Assembly (NCBI GenBank): GCA_910588125.1
Contig: CAJUPI010000008.1
Coordinates: 1-64,000 of the forward strand
DNA length: 64,000 nt
Direction of reading: 5' to 3'
From: an uncultured Lachnospiraceae bacterium
GTDB taxonomy: Bacteria; Bacillota; Clostridia; Lachnospirales; Lachnospiraceae
The notes under the pieces were generated by a model. The model was not told the DNA's origin, made no database searches, and saw only the letters and a program-made list of their open reading frames with translations. This document shows positions 9,269-18,937 of this stretch, piece by piece. The translations under genes were made by a program, and so were the position numbers. Position 1 is the stretch's first letter, and each line of letters begins with the position of its first letter.

Positions 9269-9938
9269 AAGAAACCTTCCTTTCTACCAGCACTGCCACC
9301 TTGGAAAGAACGGTACATACCGCCAGATAAAAGGCGGCGACCACCAGCCAGATTGCCATCACCCGCGAAGCCGAATTCGCTGCAATGATCTTGCCGTTTT
9401 GTGTCAGCTCCCGAATTCCGATGACGGAAATCAATGAGGTATCCTTCATGGAAATAATAAATTGATTGATGATGGATGGAAGCATCGTGCGGAAAGCCTG
9501 CGGCAGAATCACCTTGCTCATGGCCTTTTTATATGGCAGCCCCAGGCTGCGCGCCGCTTCCATCTGGCCTTTGTCCACTGCTTCAATCCCGCCGCGAATG
9601 ATCTCCGCCATATAAGCACCGGCATTCAGGCTGAGTGTCACCGCGCCTGCCGTAAAATTACCGCCGATATCGCCCCAGGAAAAACCATAGGGACGCAACA
9701 CCTGGCTCAGTCCATAAAAGATAATCATCACCTGTACCATCAACGGCGTCCCCCGGATGATATCAATATACAGATTAGCGATCATCTTGAGCGGAAGGAT
9801 CCCGGACACCTTGAAAAGTCCAAAAATCACTCCCAGAACCGTCGCACAAATCAGCGAAATCGCCGTCAGCTTCACGGTCTCTCCCAGCGCTATGCAGAAA
9901 GAAGGAAAATATTGTACAAGTACCTCGACAAAAGCCAT
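9258..9938 (-). CDS. Polar amino-acid ABC transporter, permease
   Basis: A 226-residue permease of the HisMQ/GlnP type (His/Glu/Gln/Arg/opine family). Five or so membrane segments are evident. The EAA loop, [24 protein letters not shown], contacts the ATPase, and [18 protein letters not shown] near residue 60 is a family hallmark. One permease gene is present, so the transporter is probably a homodimer. It lies 37 bases after the binding-protein gene and overlaps the ATPase gene by 11 bases. Confidence 0.96.
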   Translation of the reverse strand: MAFVEVLVQYFPSFCIALGETVKLTAISLICATVLGVIFGLFKVSGILPLKMIANLYIDIIRGTPLMVQVMIIFYGLSQVLRPYGFSWGDIGGNFTAGAVTLSLNAGAYMAEIIRGGIEAVDKGQMEAARSLGLPYKKAMSKVILPQAFRTMLPSIINQFIISMKDTSLISVIGIRELTQNGKIIAANSASRVMAIWLVVAAFYLAVCTVLSKVAVLVERKVSYGK

Positions 9939-9975
9939 TTTACCATCACCCTTTTTCTAAGTCTTTTAAAATACC

Positions 9976-10836
9976 TTATTTGGAAATATAGGTATTCAGA
10001 ATCTCATCATACTTTCCGCTGTCCTTCATGTTCTTAAGGCCGGCATCGAACATTTCCAGCAATTCCGTATTCTGGCCCTTCAGTACCGCAAAGCCGTAAG
10101 AATTGCCATGTTCCATCTCCAGTGGCATTTTGAAAGCCGTACCGCGGGAAATCTCATAGCCCAGTACGGGATAATCTTCAAAACAAGCTACCGAATTACC
10201 GGCCAGTACATCCTGGTACATGCTGGAAGAATCCTCAAACTGCATGATAGTAAAACCATACTGATCGGCAATCGACTCAGCAAAAGTACAGCCCTCCGTA
10301 CCGATCTTGGCGGCAACTGTCTTTCCATTCAAGTCCTCATAGGAAGCAATGTCTGAATCTGCATTGACAGCCATACCCACGCCAGAATCATAATACGGTT
10401 CGGAGAAGTCATATTTTTCCTTTCTGGCATCCGTGATAGACATTCCGGCAATCACAGCGTCGTACTCGCCAGCCTCTAAGCCCGTTGTTGCCGCAGAAAA
10501 GCCGGCCACCACCAGCTCATACTCAAACCCCTGATCCTCGGCAATCGCTTTCAGAAGATCCAAGTCAATCCCCACCATCTCGCCTTTGTCATTCTCAAAC
10601 TCAAAAGGCGCAAAGGTTGTGTCGGTTGCAATTTTATATACTTTAGCCGCGCTGTCCGCCGTGTTTTCAGCCGCGCCGCTCTCAGCCGCCGTGGTAGCTG
10701 CCGTCTCTTCATTAGCTGTCGTATCCGCCGCCGTGGTAGCTGCTGTTGTAGTATCATTGGTGCTGTTTCCTCCACATGCGCTTAAGGATGCTGCCATCAG
10801 GGTAGCCATGGTTAATGCCATCATTTTCCTCTTCAT
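9976..10836 (-). CDS. Amino-acid ABC transporter substrate-binding lipoprotein
   Basis: A 286-residue SBP_bac_3 protein. It has a lipoprotein signal (lipobox LSAC near residue 21), then a low-complexity Thr/Ala/Glu-rich linker to about residue 62. The binding lobes begin at KVYKIATDTTFAPFEF. MVGIDLDLLKAIAEDQGFEYE and DAVIAGMSITDARKEKYDFSEPYY are classic family 3 signatures. First gene of the ABC operon, with AGGAGGAA before the ATG. An attenuator-like hairpin and a strong promoter precede it. Confidence 0.96.
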   Translation of the reverse strand: MKRKMMALTMATLMAASLSACGGNSTNDTTTAATTAADTTANEETAATTAAESGAAENTADSAAKVYKIATDTTFAPFEFENDKGEMVGIDLDLLKAIAEDQGFEYELVVAGFSAATTGLEAGEYDAVIAGMSITDARKEKYDFSEPYYDSGVGMAVNADSDIASYEDLNGKTVAAKIGTEGCTFAESIADQYGFTIMQFEDSSSMYQDVLAGNSVACFEDYPVLGYEISRGTAFKMPLEMEHGNSYGFAVLKGQNTELLEMFDAGLKNMKDSGKYDEILNTYISK

Positions 10837-10860
10837 AATTATTCCTCCTCATAAAAATTG

Positions 10861-10896
10861 AATACAAAAAGGACAACGCAAACAGAAGCGATGTCC
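10861..10896 (-). terminator. Attenuator-like terminator in the ABC operon leader
   Basis: On the minus strand, stem GGACATCGC/GCGTTGTCC (10888-10896 with 10871-10879, one mismatch, 8-base loop) is followed at once by TTTTTGTATT. It lies between the promoter at 10932-10960 and the binding-protein gene, so it can only act as a conditional terminator or a leader structure of this operon. Confidence 0.6.
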
Positions 10897-10903
10897 CCTT
10901 TGA

Positions 10904-10924
10904 CTAATGGCTCGCATAAGCCAT
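10904..10924 (-). other. Six-codon mini-ORF or 5' hairpin in the ABC leader
   Basis: The leader opens with ATG and five more codons (MAYASH) then TAG. The A of the ATG falls almost exactly at the expected transcription start, with no ribosome binding site. The same bases form a hairpin, ATGGCT/AGCCAT. It may be a leaderless leader peptide or simply a 5' stem; the sequence does not decide. Confidence 0.3.
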
Positions 10925-10931
10925 GGAAATG

Positions 10932-10960
10932 ATTCTAGCACAACTCCTTATTAAAGTCAA
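10932..10960 (-). promoter_or_regulatory. Promoter of the amino-acid ABC operon
   Basis: -35 TTGACT (10955-10960), 17-base spacer, -10 TAGAAT (10932-10937) on the minus strand. Confidence 0.7.
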
Positions 10961-11045
10961 GCAATTGTTATTGGTACAACCAAAACATTGTTGCTGATTG
11001 CAAAGTCTTACTCTCCTGCATAATCCGTTTTCGCTTCTCTTTCTC

Positions 11046-11966
11046 TTATAATAAAATCATCAAAGCTCCGGTGATCATGATAATACTGATTACAATGGAC
11101 AATGAATTGACTGCACTGGCCATCTCTACATCACCGCCTACTTTTCCGGTAAAGGCAGGTGCTACCGAAGAAACCGGGCCGAGCGCGATCAATGCGATTG
11201 CCTGACGGACTTCCAGCGCAAAGGGCAGGAAGAAATATGACGCCAACGCCATCAACACCCCCATGCCATAACGTAAAACCAAAATTTGAACGATCTTTGC
11301 CAGCTTTTCCCGCTCCATACGAATCTCAAATCCGATGCCAATCATCAAAAGTGCCAGGAAAGCATTGGCATTTCCTACCGTCCCGGCATAGGAAGTAATC
11401 AGCTCCGGCAAGGAAATCCGGCAAACGGCAAATACCGTCATAATCAGATAGGCGTCAAATGGCAAAGAGGAAAATAAACTTTTCAGCACATTTTTTACTG
11501 AAGGGCGATCCCCGGTACCTGCTGCGATGGAAGCCATCGTATAGGTCACCCCGGTACACATTACCGCATTTCCGGCATCAAAGAGGCTGGTAGCCGCAAA
11601 TCCTACCGGACCCAGAAAGCTCTGAACAAATGGCAATGTAAAATTGCCGATATTATATCCCGACAGATTGATCATGCCAAATGCCCGATCCTGTCTGCTT
11701 CCTCTTAGATTTACCAAAAATCCGGCTATCACCATCAGCAAGTTGATTACCAAACCTACAACACACATAAACAGCAGCGAATTATCCATTGAAATCTTAC
11801 TGAAATTGGAAATAATTGCACAAGGCAGTGTAATACGGACAACAACCTTTGAAAACAGATAAAAATCATCAGGGTGAAAAAAGCCTTTCTTCTTCAATAT
11901 ATATCCCGTGACAATGATCAAAATAAATGCCACTGCCCGCGCCAGTACACTTGTAAGTCCAGTCAT
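11046..11966 (-). CDS. AEC family (auxin efflux carrier-like) transporter
   Basis: A 306-residue membrane protein of the AEC family, with about ten hydrophobic segments in two inverted halves. LKKKGFFHPDDFYLFSKVVVRITLPCAI near residue 25 is the usual N-terminal signature, and NLSGYNIGNFTLPFV near residue 100 is the conserved Asn/Gly motif of the first half. Bacterial members export or take up malate, malonate and related acids; the substrate here is unknown. It lies 33 bases after the exonuclease III gene on the same strand. Its stop precedes the ABC promoter region by about 85 bases. Confidence 0.9.
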   Translation of the reverse strand: MTGLTSVLARAVAFILIIVTGYILKKKGFFHPDDFYLFSKVVVRITLPCAIISNFSKISMDNSLLFMCVVGLVINLLMVIAGFLVNLRGSRQDRAFGMINLSGYNIGNFTLPFVQSFLGPVGFAATSLFDAGNAVMCTGVTYTMASIAAGTGDRPSVKNVLKSLFSSLPFDAYLIMTVFAVCRISLPELITSYAGTVGNANAFLALLMIGIGFEIRMEREKLAKIVQILVLRYGMGVLMALASYFFLPFALEVRQAIALIALGPVSSVAPAFTGKVGGDVEMASAVNSLSIVISIIMITGALMILL

Positions 11967-11999
11967 CGTTTTCTCCTTCGCAATCGTTAAGTATTCCTG

Positions 12000-12758
12000 T
12001 TATGATTTCAAAATCAGTTCTACCGGACAGTGATCGCTTCCTGTCTGCTCAGCCAGAATCCGGCTGTCCACAATCTGTCCTTCATATCCTTTTGAAACCA
12101 GAAAGTAATCAATTCGCCAGCCTGCATTCCGCTCCCGGGCTTTAAAGCGATAAGACCACCAGCTATACGCATTTTCCTGATCCGGATACAAATACCGGAA
12201 AGAATCCACAAAACCAGAGGCCAGAAGCTCTCTCATCTTTTCCCGCTCCTCATCGGAAAACCCGGCGTTTCCCCGGTTGTTTTTAGGGTTTTTCAAGTCG
12301 ATTTCCTCTTTTGCCACATTAAAATCCCCGGTTACTATAACCGGCTTTTTCTCCTTCAGCCTTCCCAAGTAGCCCCGAAAATCATCTTCCCACTGCATTC
12401 GGTAATCCAGACGGGCCAATTCATTTTGTGCATTGGGCACGTAAACATTGACCAGAAAATACTCCGGATACTCCAGAGTAATCGTTCGCCCTTCTGTATT
12501 ATGCCGATCCAGCCCCAGATCATTTTTCACTGACAGGGGTTTTTCCTTCGTAAGCACCAATGTCCCGGAATATCCCTTCTTCACAGCACTGTTCCAATAC
12601 CAATGATATTCCGGGAGTTCAAAATCTGCTTGCTCCGGTTGCATCTTCGTCTCCTGCAAACACAGCACATCCGGATCCTCCCGCTTTAAAAAATCCAGAA
12701 AGCCTTTATTCATACAGGCCCGCAGCCCATTTACATTCCAGGAATATAATCGCTTCAT
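12000..12758 (-). CDS. xth: Exodeoxyribonuclease III
   Basis: A 252-residue EEP-family AP endonuclease and 3'-5' exonuclease acting in base-excision repair. LYSWNVNGLRA at the start supplies the catalytic Asn. LCLQETK carries the metal-binding Glu, VTGDFNVAKEEIDL the Asp/Asn pair, and RIDYFLVS and GSDHCPV the C-terminal Asp and catalytic His. I chose ATG at 12758, nine bases after GGAG, over an in-frame GTG two codons earlier. Complete and typical in length. Confidence 0.96.
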   Translation of the reverse strand: MKRLYSWNVNGLRACMNKGFLDFLKREDPDVLCLQETKMQPEQADFELPEYHWYWNSAVKKGYSGTLVLTKEKPLSVKNDLGLDRHNTEGRTITLEYPEYFLVNVYVPNAQNELARLDYRMQWEDDFRGYLGRLKEKKPVIVTGDFNVAKEEIDLKNPKNNRGNAGFSDEEREKMRELLASGFVDSFRYLYPDQENAYSWWSYRFKARERNAGWRIDYFLVSKGYEGQIVDSRILAEQTGSDHCPVELILKS

Positions 12759-12797
12759 ACACACTTACTCCTTTTTCCATATCAAAATATCAAAGCA

Positions 12798-13490
12798 TCA
12801 CCGACAGGCATCCACAAATCCCTGAAACAGCCGTTGTTGTGCCGGAACCCTTGTCATGTATTCCGGATGCCATTGAACGGCAAGGCTAAAGGGATAATCC
12901 TCCAGTTCCACTGCCTCGGGAAATCCTTCCGGGCTGTCAGCCGCAATCCAAAGCCCCTCTCCGACCGTATCCACTGCCTGATGATGCAGACTGTTCACCG
13001 TAGCAGCATCAGAACCCAAAAGCTGCGATATCAGGCTGTCCGGATCCAGCTCAATCGGATGAGTGGCCGAGAACCGATTCGGATAATCCATATGTGGATA
13101 CTCTTGTTTTAGCTTTAAATCCTGTATTAATGTCCCACCCAATACCACGTTCAAAAGCTGCATCCCCCGGCCAATACAAAACAGCGGCCTTTGGGCTGCC
13201 AGAACGATACGCAGTAGCTCCGGCTCATAGCCGTCCCTTGTACGATCTGGCTTTCCGCTTCCGATCTGAGAAGCCTGTCCATATAGCTCCGGCCAGATAT
13301 CCGGTCCGCCAGGAAACAAGAAGCCGGCACACCGGTTCAAAACAGATGCCATCCCCTCCTTTGACACATCCGGCTCCAGCAATTGTACGGTAGCCCCTGC
13401 CCGCCGCAGGCACCAGGTATATTTATATTGCTGATAGCGGCGAAAAAGGTCTTTTCCCATTACCGGCATCCCGATTGTTGGATACAGCAT
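12798..13490 (-). CDS. Gamma-glutamyl-GABA hydrolase-like (class I glutamine amidotransferase) protein
   Basis: A 230-residue peptidase C26 family protein related to PuuD, which hydrolyses gamma-glutamyl conjugates. The start MLYPTIGMPV, GFLFPGGPDIWPELYGQ (oxyanion strand) and the C-terminal AVQWHPEYM with catalytic His are clear. At the position of the nucleophile elbow the sequence reads RPLFCIGRGMQLLNV, where PuuD-like proteins normally have C-R-G; the Cys is kept. No puuABC partners are nearby, so the substrate is uncertain. It is 32 bases after the hybrid kinase gene. Confidence 0.85.
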   Translation of the reverse strand: MLYPTIGMPVMGKDLFRRYQQYKYTWCLRRAGATVQLLEPDVSKEGMASVLNRCAGFLFPGGPDIWPELYGQASQIGSGKPDRTRDGYEPELLRIVLAAQRPLFCIGRGMQLLNVVLGGTLIQDLKLKQEYPHMDYPNRFSATHPIELDPDSLISQLLGSDAATVNSLHHQAVDTVGEGLWIAADSPEGFPEAVELEDYPFSLAVQWHPEYMTRVPAQQRLFQGFVDACR

Positions 13491-13522
13491 AATATCTTAT
13501 CCTTTCTTGTTGCTAATCATAA

Positions 13523-16500
13523 CTATTTTAATACATCTGTCAAAAGTTCTATTAGCTTCGGTATATCAATCGGCTTTGCGATATGTCCATTCATTCCTGC
13601 TGCAAAAGCCGATTTCTTGTCTTCATCAAAAGCATTGGCAGTCATAGCAATAATCGGAATGTCCGAGAGTCCGGGCTTGTTCAATGCCCTTATCTGTTTT
13701 GTCGCCTCATAGCCGTTCAAAATCGGCATCTGGATATCCATCAAGATCAGATCGTAACAGCCCGGCTCTGACGTTTTTATCTTTTCCACTGCCACAACAC
13801 CATCGTCCGCCACATCCATAAGAAATCCTTCTTCCTGCAAAATCTCCACGGCAATCTCCTGGTTCAGTTCATTGTCCTCCACCAGAAGGATCCTCTTTCC
13901 TTTAAAAGACATGTTTTCTTTATTGATTGTATGTTCCATGCTTTGAACCGTAAAGGGGGATTCCAGGATTTCCCGCAGCTCAGAAAGGAAGATCGGCTTG
14001 GAGCAGAAAGCGGTAACTCCTGCCTTTTTAGCCTCTTCTTCAATATCCGACCAGTCGTAGGCTGTCAGAATAATAATAGGTATTTCATCTCCAATCATTC
14101 CACGGATGCGCCTGACTACCTCAATTCCATTCATATCCGGCATCAGCCAGTCTATGATATAAGCGGCATAACTGTCATTCTGCTCCTTGGCAAGCTTGGC
14201 CCGGAGCACAGCCTCTTTGCCGGAGGTCGTCCAATCCGGTCTCATCCCAATCGTAGAAAGCATCTTGGTAACACTGGAACAAGTATTAAAATCATCATCT
14301 GCCACCAAAGCCCGAAACCCTTTTAGCTCCGGAATTTCATCCTGTCTTACCGGACCGGAGCAGATTCGAAACTGCAAAGATACCGTGAAGGTGCTTCCTT
14401 TCCCCTCTTCGCTCTTCACAGTGATGGTGCCGCCCATCATATCTACGATATTTTTAGTGATTGCCATTCCCAGGCCAGTCCCCTGGATTCCGCTGATGGT
14501 ACTGGTTTTTTCCCGTTCAAAAGGTTCAAAAACATGCTCTAAAAACTCCCTGCTCATGCCTATTCCCGTATCTTTTATCTGGAAATCATAAGATGCAAAG
14601 CCCTCCGGTGCATTTTCCTTTTGCAAAATGCGGACACTGACAATCCCTCCGGGCTTCGTGAATTTCATCGCATTGCTCAAAAGATTCAAAAGAATTTGGT
14701 TCAGCCTTAGCTTATCACACAAAACATGTTCATTCACTACGTCTACCGTATCGATATAAAATTCCAGCTGCCTGGATGTAATATCTGTCTGGACAATCGT
14801 CTTTAAATCATGCATAATCTCCGGAAGCGAAGCTTCCTTTTCTTCAATCTTCACCTTCCCGCTTTCGATGCGGCTCATATCCAGCACGTCATTGATCAGG
14901 CTTAAAAGATGATTGCTGGATGTAGTGATTTTCGACAAATAGTCCCGGACCTGTTCCGTATTTTCAATATGAGTTGCTGCCAGAGACGTAAAACCAATGA
15001 TCGCATTCATCGGAGTACGGATATCATGGGACATATTATTGAGAAACGTAGTTTTTGCTTTATTGGCATGCTGAGCTGCCGCAAGAGCATCCTCCAGATC
15101 GATTTTCTGCTTTTGCAGCTGTTTTTCCATCTTCCGCTCATCGTCAATGTCTAGAAAAAGTCCGACAAACATAACCGGCGATCCATCTTCCCGTCTGGAC
15201 AAACGGCCGGCCGCATGGAACCACCGCCATCCTGCATGTCTGGTAAGAAGACGATATTCCACATCATACGTTTTCTCATTGGTATAATCATATACCGTAT
15301 CCCAATATTCCTTCAGCGTCCGTTCTTTATCCTCCTCGTGCAACAAATCGGACCAGGCTTCCATACGGTTGGGAAAATCCTCTTCATTGTTGTATCCCAC
15401 CATTTTCCGAAAAACATCAGACCAGGTACAGGAGATAATCTCTGCATTGGTATTGAATTCCATACTCCAGAGGCCTGAGCCCATGGCATCATGAATATTA
15501 TTCATGGCTGTCCGCTCTCTCTCAATCTGGTCGTATGCTGCCCTTATCCGATTGCCGTCCGCTTTTTCCTGCTCTAAAAGAAATTTTGCATTTTTTCTGG
15601 ACTGATGAATCAGCAGAGAAAACACTACCAACATTACCAGCACAGTTATGACAATTTGTATAATGCTGCGTTCCATCATATCGGAGCTGATAGAGCTGAT
15701 TTGCTCACTGATGACATTATTCCGAATCAAAATAGTCAGCATCCAATTGGTTCCCTCTATGGGAACATAACATAATTCTTCCTCTGCCCCTTGATATTGG
15801 AAGGATATTTGGCCTGGCCTGCCATTGGCAAAATCATCGCTGAGCCTTTCATGGCTGGAGCCCGCCTTCATTTCCGCCTCTTTCAGCTCAGAAAGCAAAT
15901 TCTTTCCTGCCGTAAGATAGCCAAAGCTGTCATTGGTCAGACTCTCACCATTGCGATAATATAAATTGCAATAAGTTTCATTGTCATTCGTTTGCAGGGT
16001 CAATGAACTCAACATTTCACTGATATTGATCTGGATAAAACATATTTTGATCCGAACCCCCTGAAAAAAGATGTCTTCAACCGGCATGGCAAGAATAACC
16101 TGCTTTTTTGCCCCATAAAGGTTCTGCGTGTAGATCTCTGGTTCTTTAAGTTCTTCGGGAAGGAAAGCATATTCGTTTACATATGAGGCTGAACTATGCT
16201 GGGTATAGACAATCCCATTCTCATCTACCAGTGCAAACCGGTCCACTCCATAAAGCTTTTTGATTCTCCCCAGAAATTGGCGTAAGCTTTCCTGAGATTC
16301 CAAATCGGACGGCTCTAAAACATCCAGGGCATTTTTCATATAGGCAAGATGGGTTTTCAGTTCTTCCGAAACCACCTGTGCTCTTCGTCCGGCCAGTTCC
16401 TCCAGATAAAATTCACTGACTCTGCTCACCGCCTGGGCAGTGCCGGCTCTTGCCTTATTTGATGCCCATATTGTCGTCATAAGAAGAATCGCCGCAATGA

Positions 16501-16582
16501 TTCCCCCTCCCAACAGCGCAAACACAACAGCCCGTTTTCTCTGTTGATTTTCTTTCATTCCATGAATCCCTGATCCACTCAT
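13523..16582 (-). CDS. Hybrid sensor histidine kinase with two receiver domains
   Basis: A 1019-residue membrane sensor. An N-terminal segment (about 16-36) and a second one near 305-325 flank a ~260-residue extracellular Cache-like region. A PAS domain follows (about 370-490), then a HisKA domain with phospho-acceptor His in SHDIRTPMN. The ATPase domain has NLLSNAMKF, DTGIGM and GTGLGM. Two receivers close the protein, with phospho-acceptor Asp in IIDWLMPDMNG and ILMDIQMPILNG. No separate output regulator lies beside it, so signalling must pass to a distant protein. It has its own promoter overlapping the MATE gene's end. Confidence 0.95.
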   Translation of the reverse strand: MSGSGIHGMKENQQRKRAVVFALLGGGIIAAILLMTTIWASNKARAGTAQAVSRVSEFYLEELAGRRAQVVSEELKTHLAYMKNALDVLEPSDLESQESLRQFLGRIKKLYGVDRFALVDENGIVYTQHSSASYVNEYAFLPEELKEPEIYTQNLYGAKKQVILAMPVEDIFFQGVRIKICFIQINISEMLSSLTLQTNDNETYCNLYYRNGESLTNDSFGYLTAGKNLLSELKEAEMKAGSSHERLSDDFANGRPGQISFQYQGAEEELCYVPIEGTNWMLTILIRNNVISEQISSISSDMMERSIIQIVITVLVMLVVFSLLIHQSRKNAKFLLEQEKADGNRIRAAYDQIERERTAMNNIHDAMGSGLWSMEFNTNAEIISCTWSDVFRKMVGYNNEEDFPNRMEAWSDLLHEEDKERTLKEYWDTVYDYTNEKTYDVEYRLLTRHAGWRWFHAAGRLSRREDGSPVMFVGLFLDIDDERKMEKQLQKQKIDLEDALAAAQHANKAKTTFLNNMSHDIRTPMNAIIGFTSLAATHIENTEQVRDYLSKITTSSNHLLSLINDVLDMSRIESGKVKIEEKEASLPEIMHDLKTIVQTDITSRQLEFYIDTVDVVNEHVLCDKLRLNQILLNLLSNAMKFTKPGGIVSVRILQKENAPEGFASYDFQIKDTGIGMSREFLEHVFEPFEREKTSTISGIQGTGLGMAITKNIVDMMGGTITVKSEEGKGSTFTVSLQFRICSGPVRQDEIPELKGFRALVADDDFNTCSSVTKMLSTIGMRPDWTTSGKEAVLRAKLAKEQNDSYAAYIIDWLMPDMNGIEVVRRIRGMIGDEIPIIILTAYDWSDIEEEAKKAGVTAFCSKPIFLSELREILESPFTVQSMEHTINKENMSFKGKRILLVEDNELNQEIAVEILQEEGFLMDVADDGVVAVEKIKTSEPGCYDLILMDIQMPILNGYEATKQIRALNKPGLSDIPIIAMTANAFDEDKKSAFAAGMNGHIAKPIDIPKLIELLTDVLK

Positions 16583-16669
16583 CTTCTACTCCTGCCATAT
16601 TTAATCGCTTTCCAATTGCAGCAGATATTATTTACCTACCATTATCTCATTGCTGCCAAATCTATTATC

Positions 16670-16698
16670 ATTCTACCATCTTACAAAATTTTTTTCAA
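16670..16698 (-). promoter_or_regulatory. Promoter of the hybrid kinase gene
   Basis: -35 TTGAAA (16693-16698), 17-base spacer, -10 TAGAAT (16670-16675), about 90 bases before the ATG and just after the MATE stop codon. Confidence 0.55.
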
Positions 16699-16702
16699 CC
16701 AA

Positions 16703-18055
16703 TCAGGCTATCGATGGCATTTTCCGTATTTCCCTAAAAATCTTTACAAAATAGATAATCTCTGCCGCTGCCGTCACCAACCAGGAAAAAACATACAAAA
16801 GATATAACGATTCTATGGTCCTAAAATAGGCAAATACCGTTCCTATCCACAGAATCCGAAAAACCGTCGATCCCGCTGTGACAATCAGCATTGGTACAAT
16901 CGTCTTACCCAATCCCCGGGAGGCTGCGATCGTACAATCCATAAATGCGCTGACACAGTATGACAATGCCATGACAGAAATCCGGCGGATTCCTGCATCT
17001 ATCACTGCCTGCTCATTCGTAAACAGGGATAGGAAGGAATATCGCAGCAGATAAATCCCTGCTCCTAAAATCAATCCCAGCATAAAGGAATAGAACAGGC
17101 AAATATAAAAGCTTTTTATGATCCTGTCACGTTTTTTTGCTCCTAAATTCTGGGCAATAAAACTGGTACACGCTGTATAAAAAGCCGCCATCATATCGTA
17201 TACCAGGGGATCCGAATTGGCGGCTGCTGAATTCCCTGCCACCATCACAGGATCAAAGTAATTGACACTGGCCTGTACAAACAGATTTGCCACAGCAAAC
17301 ATAGCATACTGAATCGCCGATGGGACACCGATTCTCAAAATTCGGCACAGCTTATCTTTGTCAACCTTGAGACAGCCCGGACGTAAGGAAAAAGTTTCCT
17401 GGCTATACAGTAAAAGGCGAAGCACCAATACCGCTGAAATATATTGAGAGATAATGCTGGCAATCGCCACGCCGCTTACTCCCATATGGCACACTATTAC
17501 AAAGAACAGATTCAACAGCACATTGATTACACCGGCAACGGTCAGATAATTTAATGGCCTTCTGGTATCTCCGGCCGCACTTAAAATCGCATTTCCGAAA
17601 TTAAACATGGCCAGCGCAGGTGTGCCCAACAAATAAATTCTCAAATAGCAGGTTGCCCCTTCCATCAGCTCTGTTTTCGTACGCATCAATGCCAGAACCG
17701 CATCCGCAAACAGAATCCCCAAAATCATGATCCCTATCCCTGCAAAAGCCAGCAAAATTGCCGCCGTATGAACCGTCTTTTTTACTTCCTCCGTGTTTTT
17801 GGCTCCGATGTAGAGAGCTGTCAGAGCACTTACTCCGCTGGATAAGCCTAACAGAATGCCTGTAAACAGAGTAATCAGGATACTGGTAGAGCCTACCGAC
17901 CCCAAGGCGATCGGACCGGCAAATTTTCCAACCACTGCCACGTCTGAAATGTTAAAAACAATCTGCAGAATGTTGGAAAACATCAGCGGCACGCTGAAAA
18001 CCATAATTTTTTTCCATAGCGAACCGGTACACATATCTATCTCATAGCTTTTCAT
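16703..18055 (-). CDS. MATE family efflux transporter
   Basis: A 450-residue protein with twelve predicted membrane segments in two MatE halves, typical of NorM/DinF-type antiporters that export cationic drugs or metabolites using sodium or proton gradients. The start MCTGSLWKKIMVFSVPLMFSNILQ and motifs such as GNAILSAAGDTRRPLNYL and the repeated FIAQNLGAKKRDR are usual in clostridial members. It begins 33 bases after the SIR2 gene on the same strand, so read-through from that operon is possible. The substrate is unknown. Confidence 0.93.
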   Translation of the reverse strand: MKSYEIDMCTGSLWKKIMVFSVPLMFSNILQIVFNISDVAVVGKFAGPIALGSVGSTSILITLFTGILLGLSSGVSALTALYIGAKNTEEVKKTVHTAAILLAFAGIGIMILGILFADAVLALMRTKTELMEGATCYLRIYLLGTPALAMFNFGNAILSAAGDTRRPLNYLTVAGVINVLLNLFFVIVCHMGVSGVAIASIISQYISAVLVLRLLLYSQETFSLRPGCLKVDKDKLCRILRIGVPSAIQYAMFAVANLFVQASVNYFDPVMVAGNSAAANSDPLVYDMMAAFYTACTSFIAQNLGAKKRDRIIKSFYICLFYSFMLGLILGAGIYLLRYSFLSLFTNEQAVIDAGIRRISVMALSYCVSAFMDCTIAASRGLGKTIVPMLIVTAGSTVFRILWIGTVFAYFRTIESLYLLYVFSWLVTAAAEIIYFVKIFREIRKMPSIA

Positions 18056-18088
18056 TTTGTATAGGATTCCTTTTGTATTTTCTTTCTG

Positions 18089-18937
18089 TTACATTCCAAA
18101 TAATAATTCCAGGACTGCATATGTCTTGCGCCCCAATTCTTCGGAAAGCCGGATATCTTTTGCACGGATATCCACCTCCGGGGGAAGCTGATACAAATCT
18201 ATCACTTCCAGCCCCTTTCCCTCATAATATTTCCGCAGATAGTCTTTTCCCGCATGGCGGCTGCTGGAAAGAAAATAATTGTGATGCATCTCCTGTTTTA
18301 CCTGCATCTCCTGGGCAATGTAATCAATCCAGCTGACAAATGTTTTCAGATTATAATCATTAAGAGAATAACCGACAAACAAGAACACATGATCAATCAG
18401 CAAAGATTTTAAAAGAGTCTCCATCAACCGATGGGTATGGGAATAATGCAGGTAGTCATCCTCCTTAAATACCATCTTTTCCGGCTGGCAGATATCTCCG
18501 TGAAGCTTTAAAAGATAATGGGCAGAAATACCAGTCAACAGATCCCGATCCTCCCGGATAATCTCATAGCCATGAGCCACCTGATCCAGAAGCGTGTCAA
18601 AATTGGTAGTAACAATATGTTTTGGATGAAGCGATACAATCAGCTGATCGAGCAAATTAGGACGGATATCTTTTGGTATCATGGACTGGATCAAGGAATA
18701 GTAAGACGCATGATTTTCACTTTCATCCAGACAGTAATAGTATTGGGGAATTCTGATATATTCTTCTGTAGCCAGGCGTCCTTTTGTAGAATAACCAATC
18801 TCCCTGGCAAACACCTGAACGATCTGTCCCCAGGTAGGAAGCCCTGAATTTTTCGATACTCCAGCTCCCACAAAGATTACCAGCTTCTCCCGGCTTAAAG
18901 CCAGTGACAAGTCTTTAATCATCTCATAAAAAGTCAT
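18089..18937 (-). CDS. SIR2-like NAD-binding protein
   Basis: A 282-residue SIR2_2-type protein. The Rossmann NAD-binding motif FVGAGVSKNSGLPTW (residues 22-36), TTNFD (110-114) and the catalytic His in KLHGD (144-148) are intact. FVGYSLNDYNLKTF (187-200) marks the non-sirtuin branch that includes many NADase toxins of phage defence. No zinc-binding cysteines of true deacetylases are seen. Its ATG overlaps the stop of the UvrD-like helicase gene (ATGA), so the two are translationally coupled and probably work together. NAD hydrolysis is inferred, not shown. It could instead be a housekeeping SIR2 of unknown role. Confidence 0.88.
   Translation of the reverse strand: MTFYEMIKDLSLALSREKLVIFVGAGVSKNSGLPTWGQIVQVFAREIGYSTKGRLATEEYIRIPQYYYCLDESENHASYYSLIQSMIPKDIRPNLLDQLIVSLHPKHIVTTNFDTLLDQVAHGYEIIREDRDLLTGISAHYLLKLHGDICQPEKMVFKEDDYLHYSHTHRLMETLLKSLLIDHVFLFVGYSLNDYNLKTFVSWIDYIAQEMQVKQEMHHNYFLSSSRHAGKDYLRKYYEGKGLEVIDLYQLPPEVDIRAKDIRLSEELGRKTYAVLELLFGM

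Noticed and set aside
10640-10770. Repeat array in the amino-acid binding-protein gene
   Set aside because: It is the Thr/Ala-rich lipoprotein linker; low complexity in coding sequence, not a DNA repeat.
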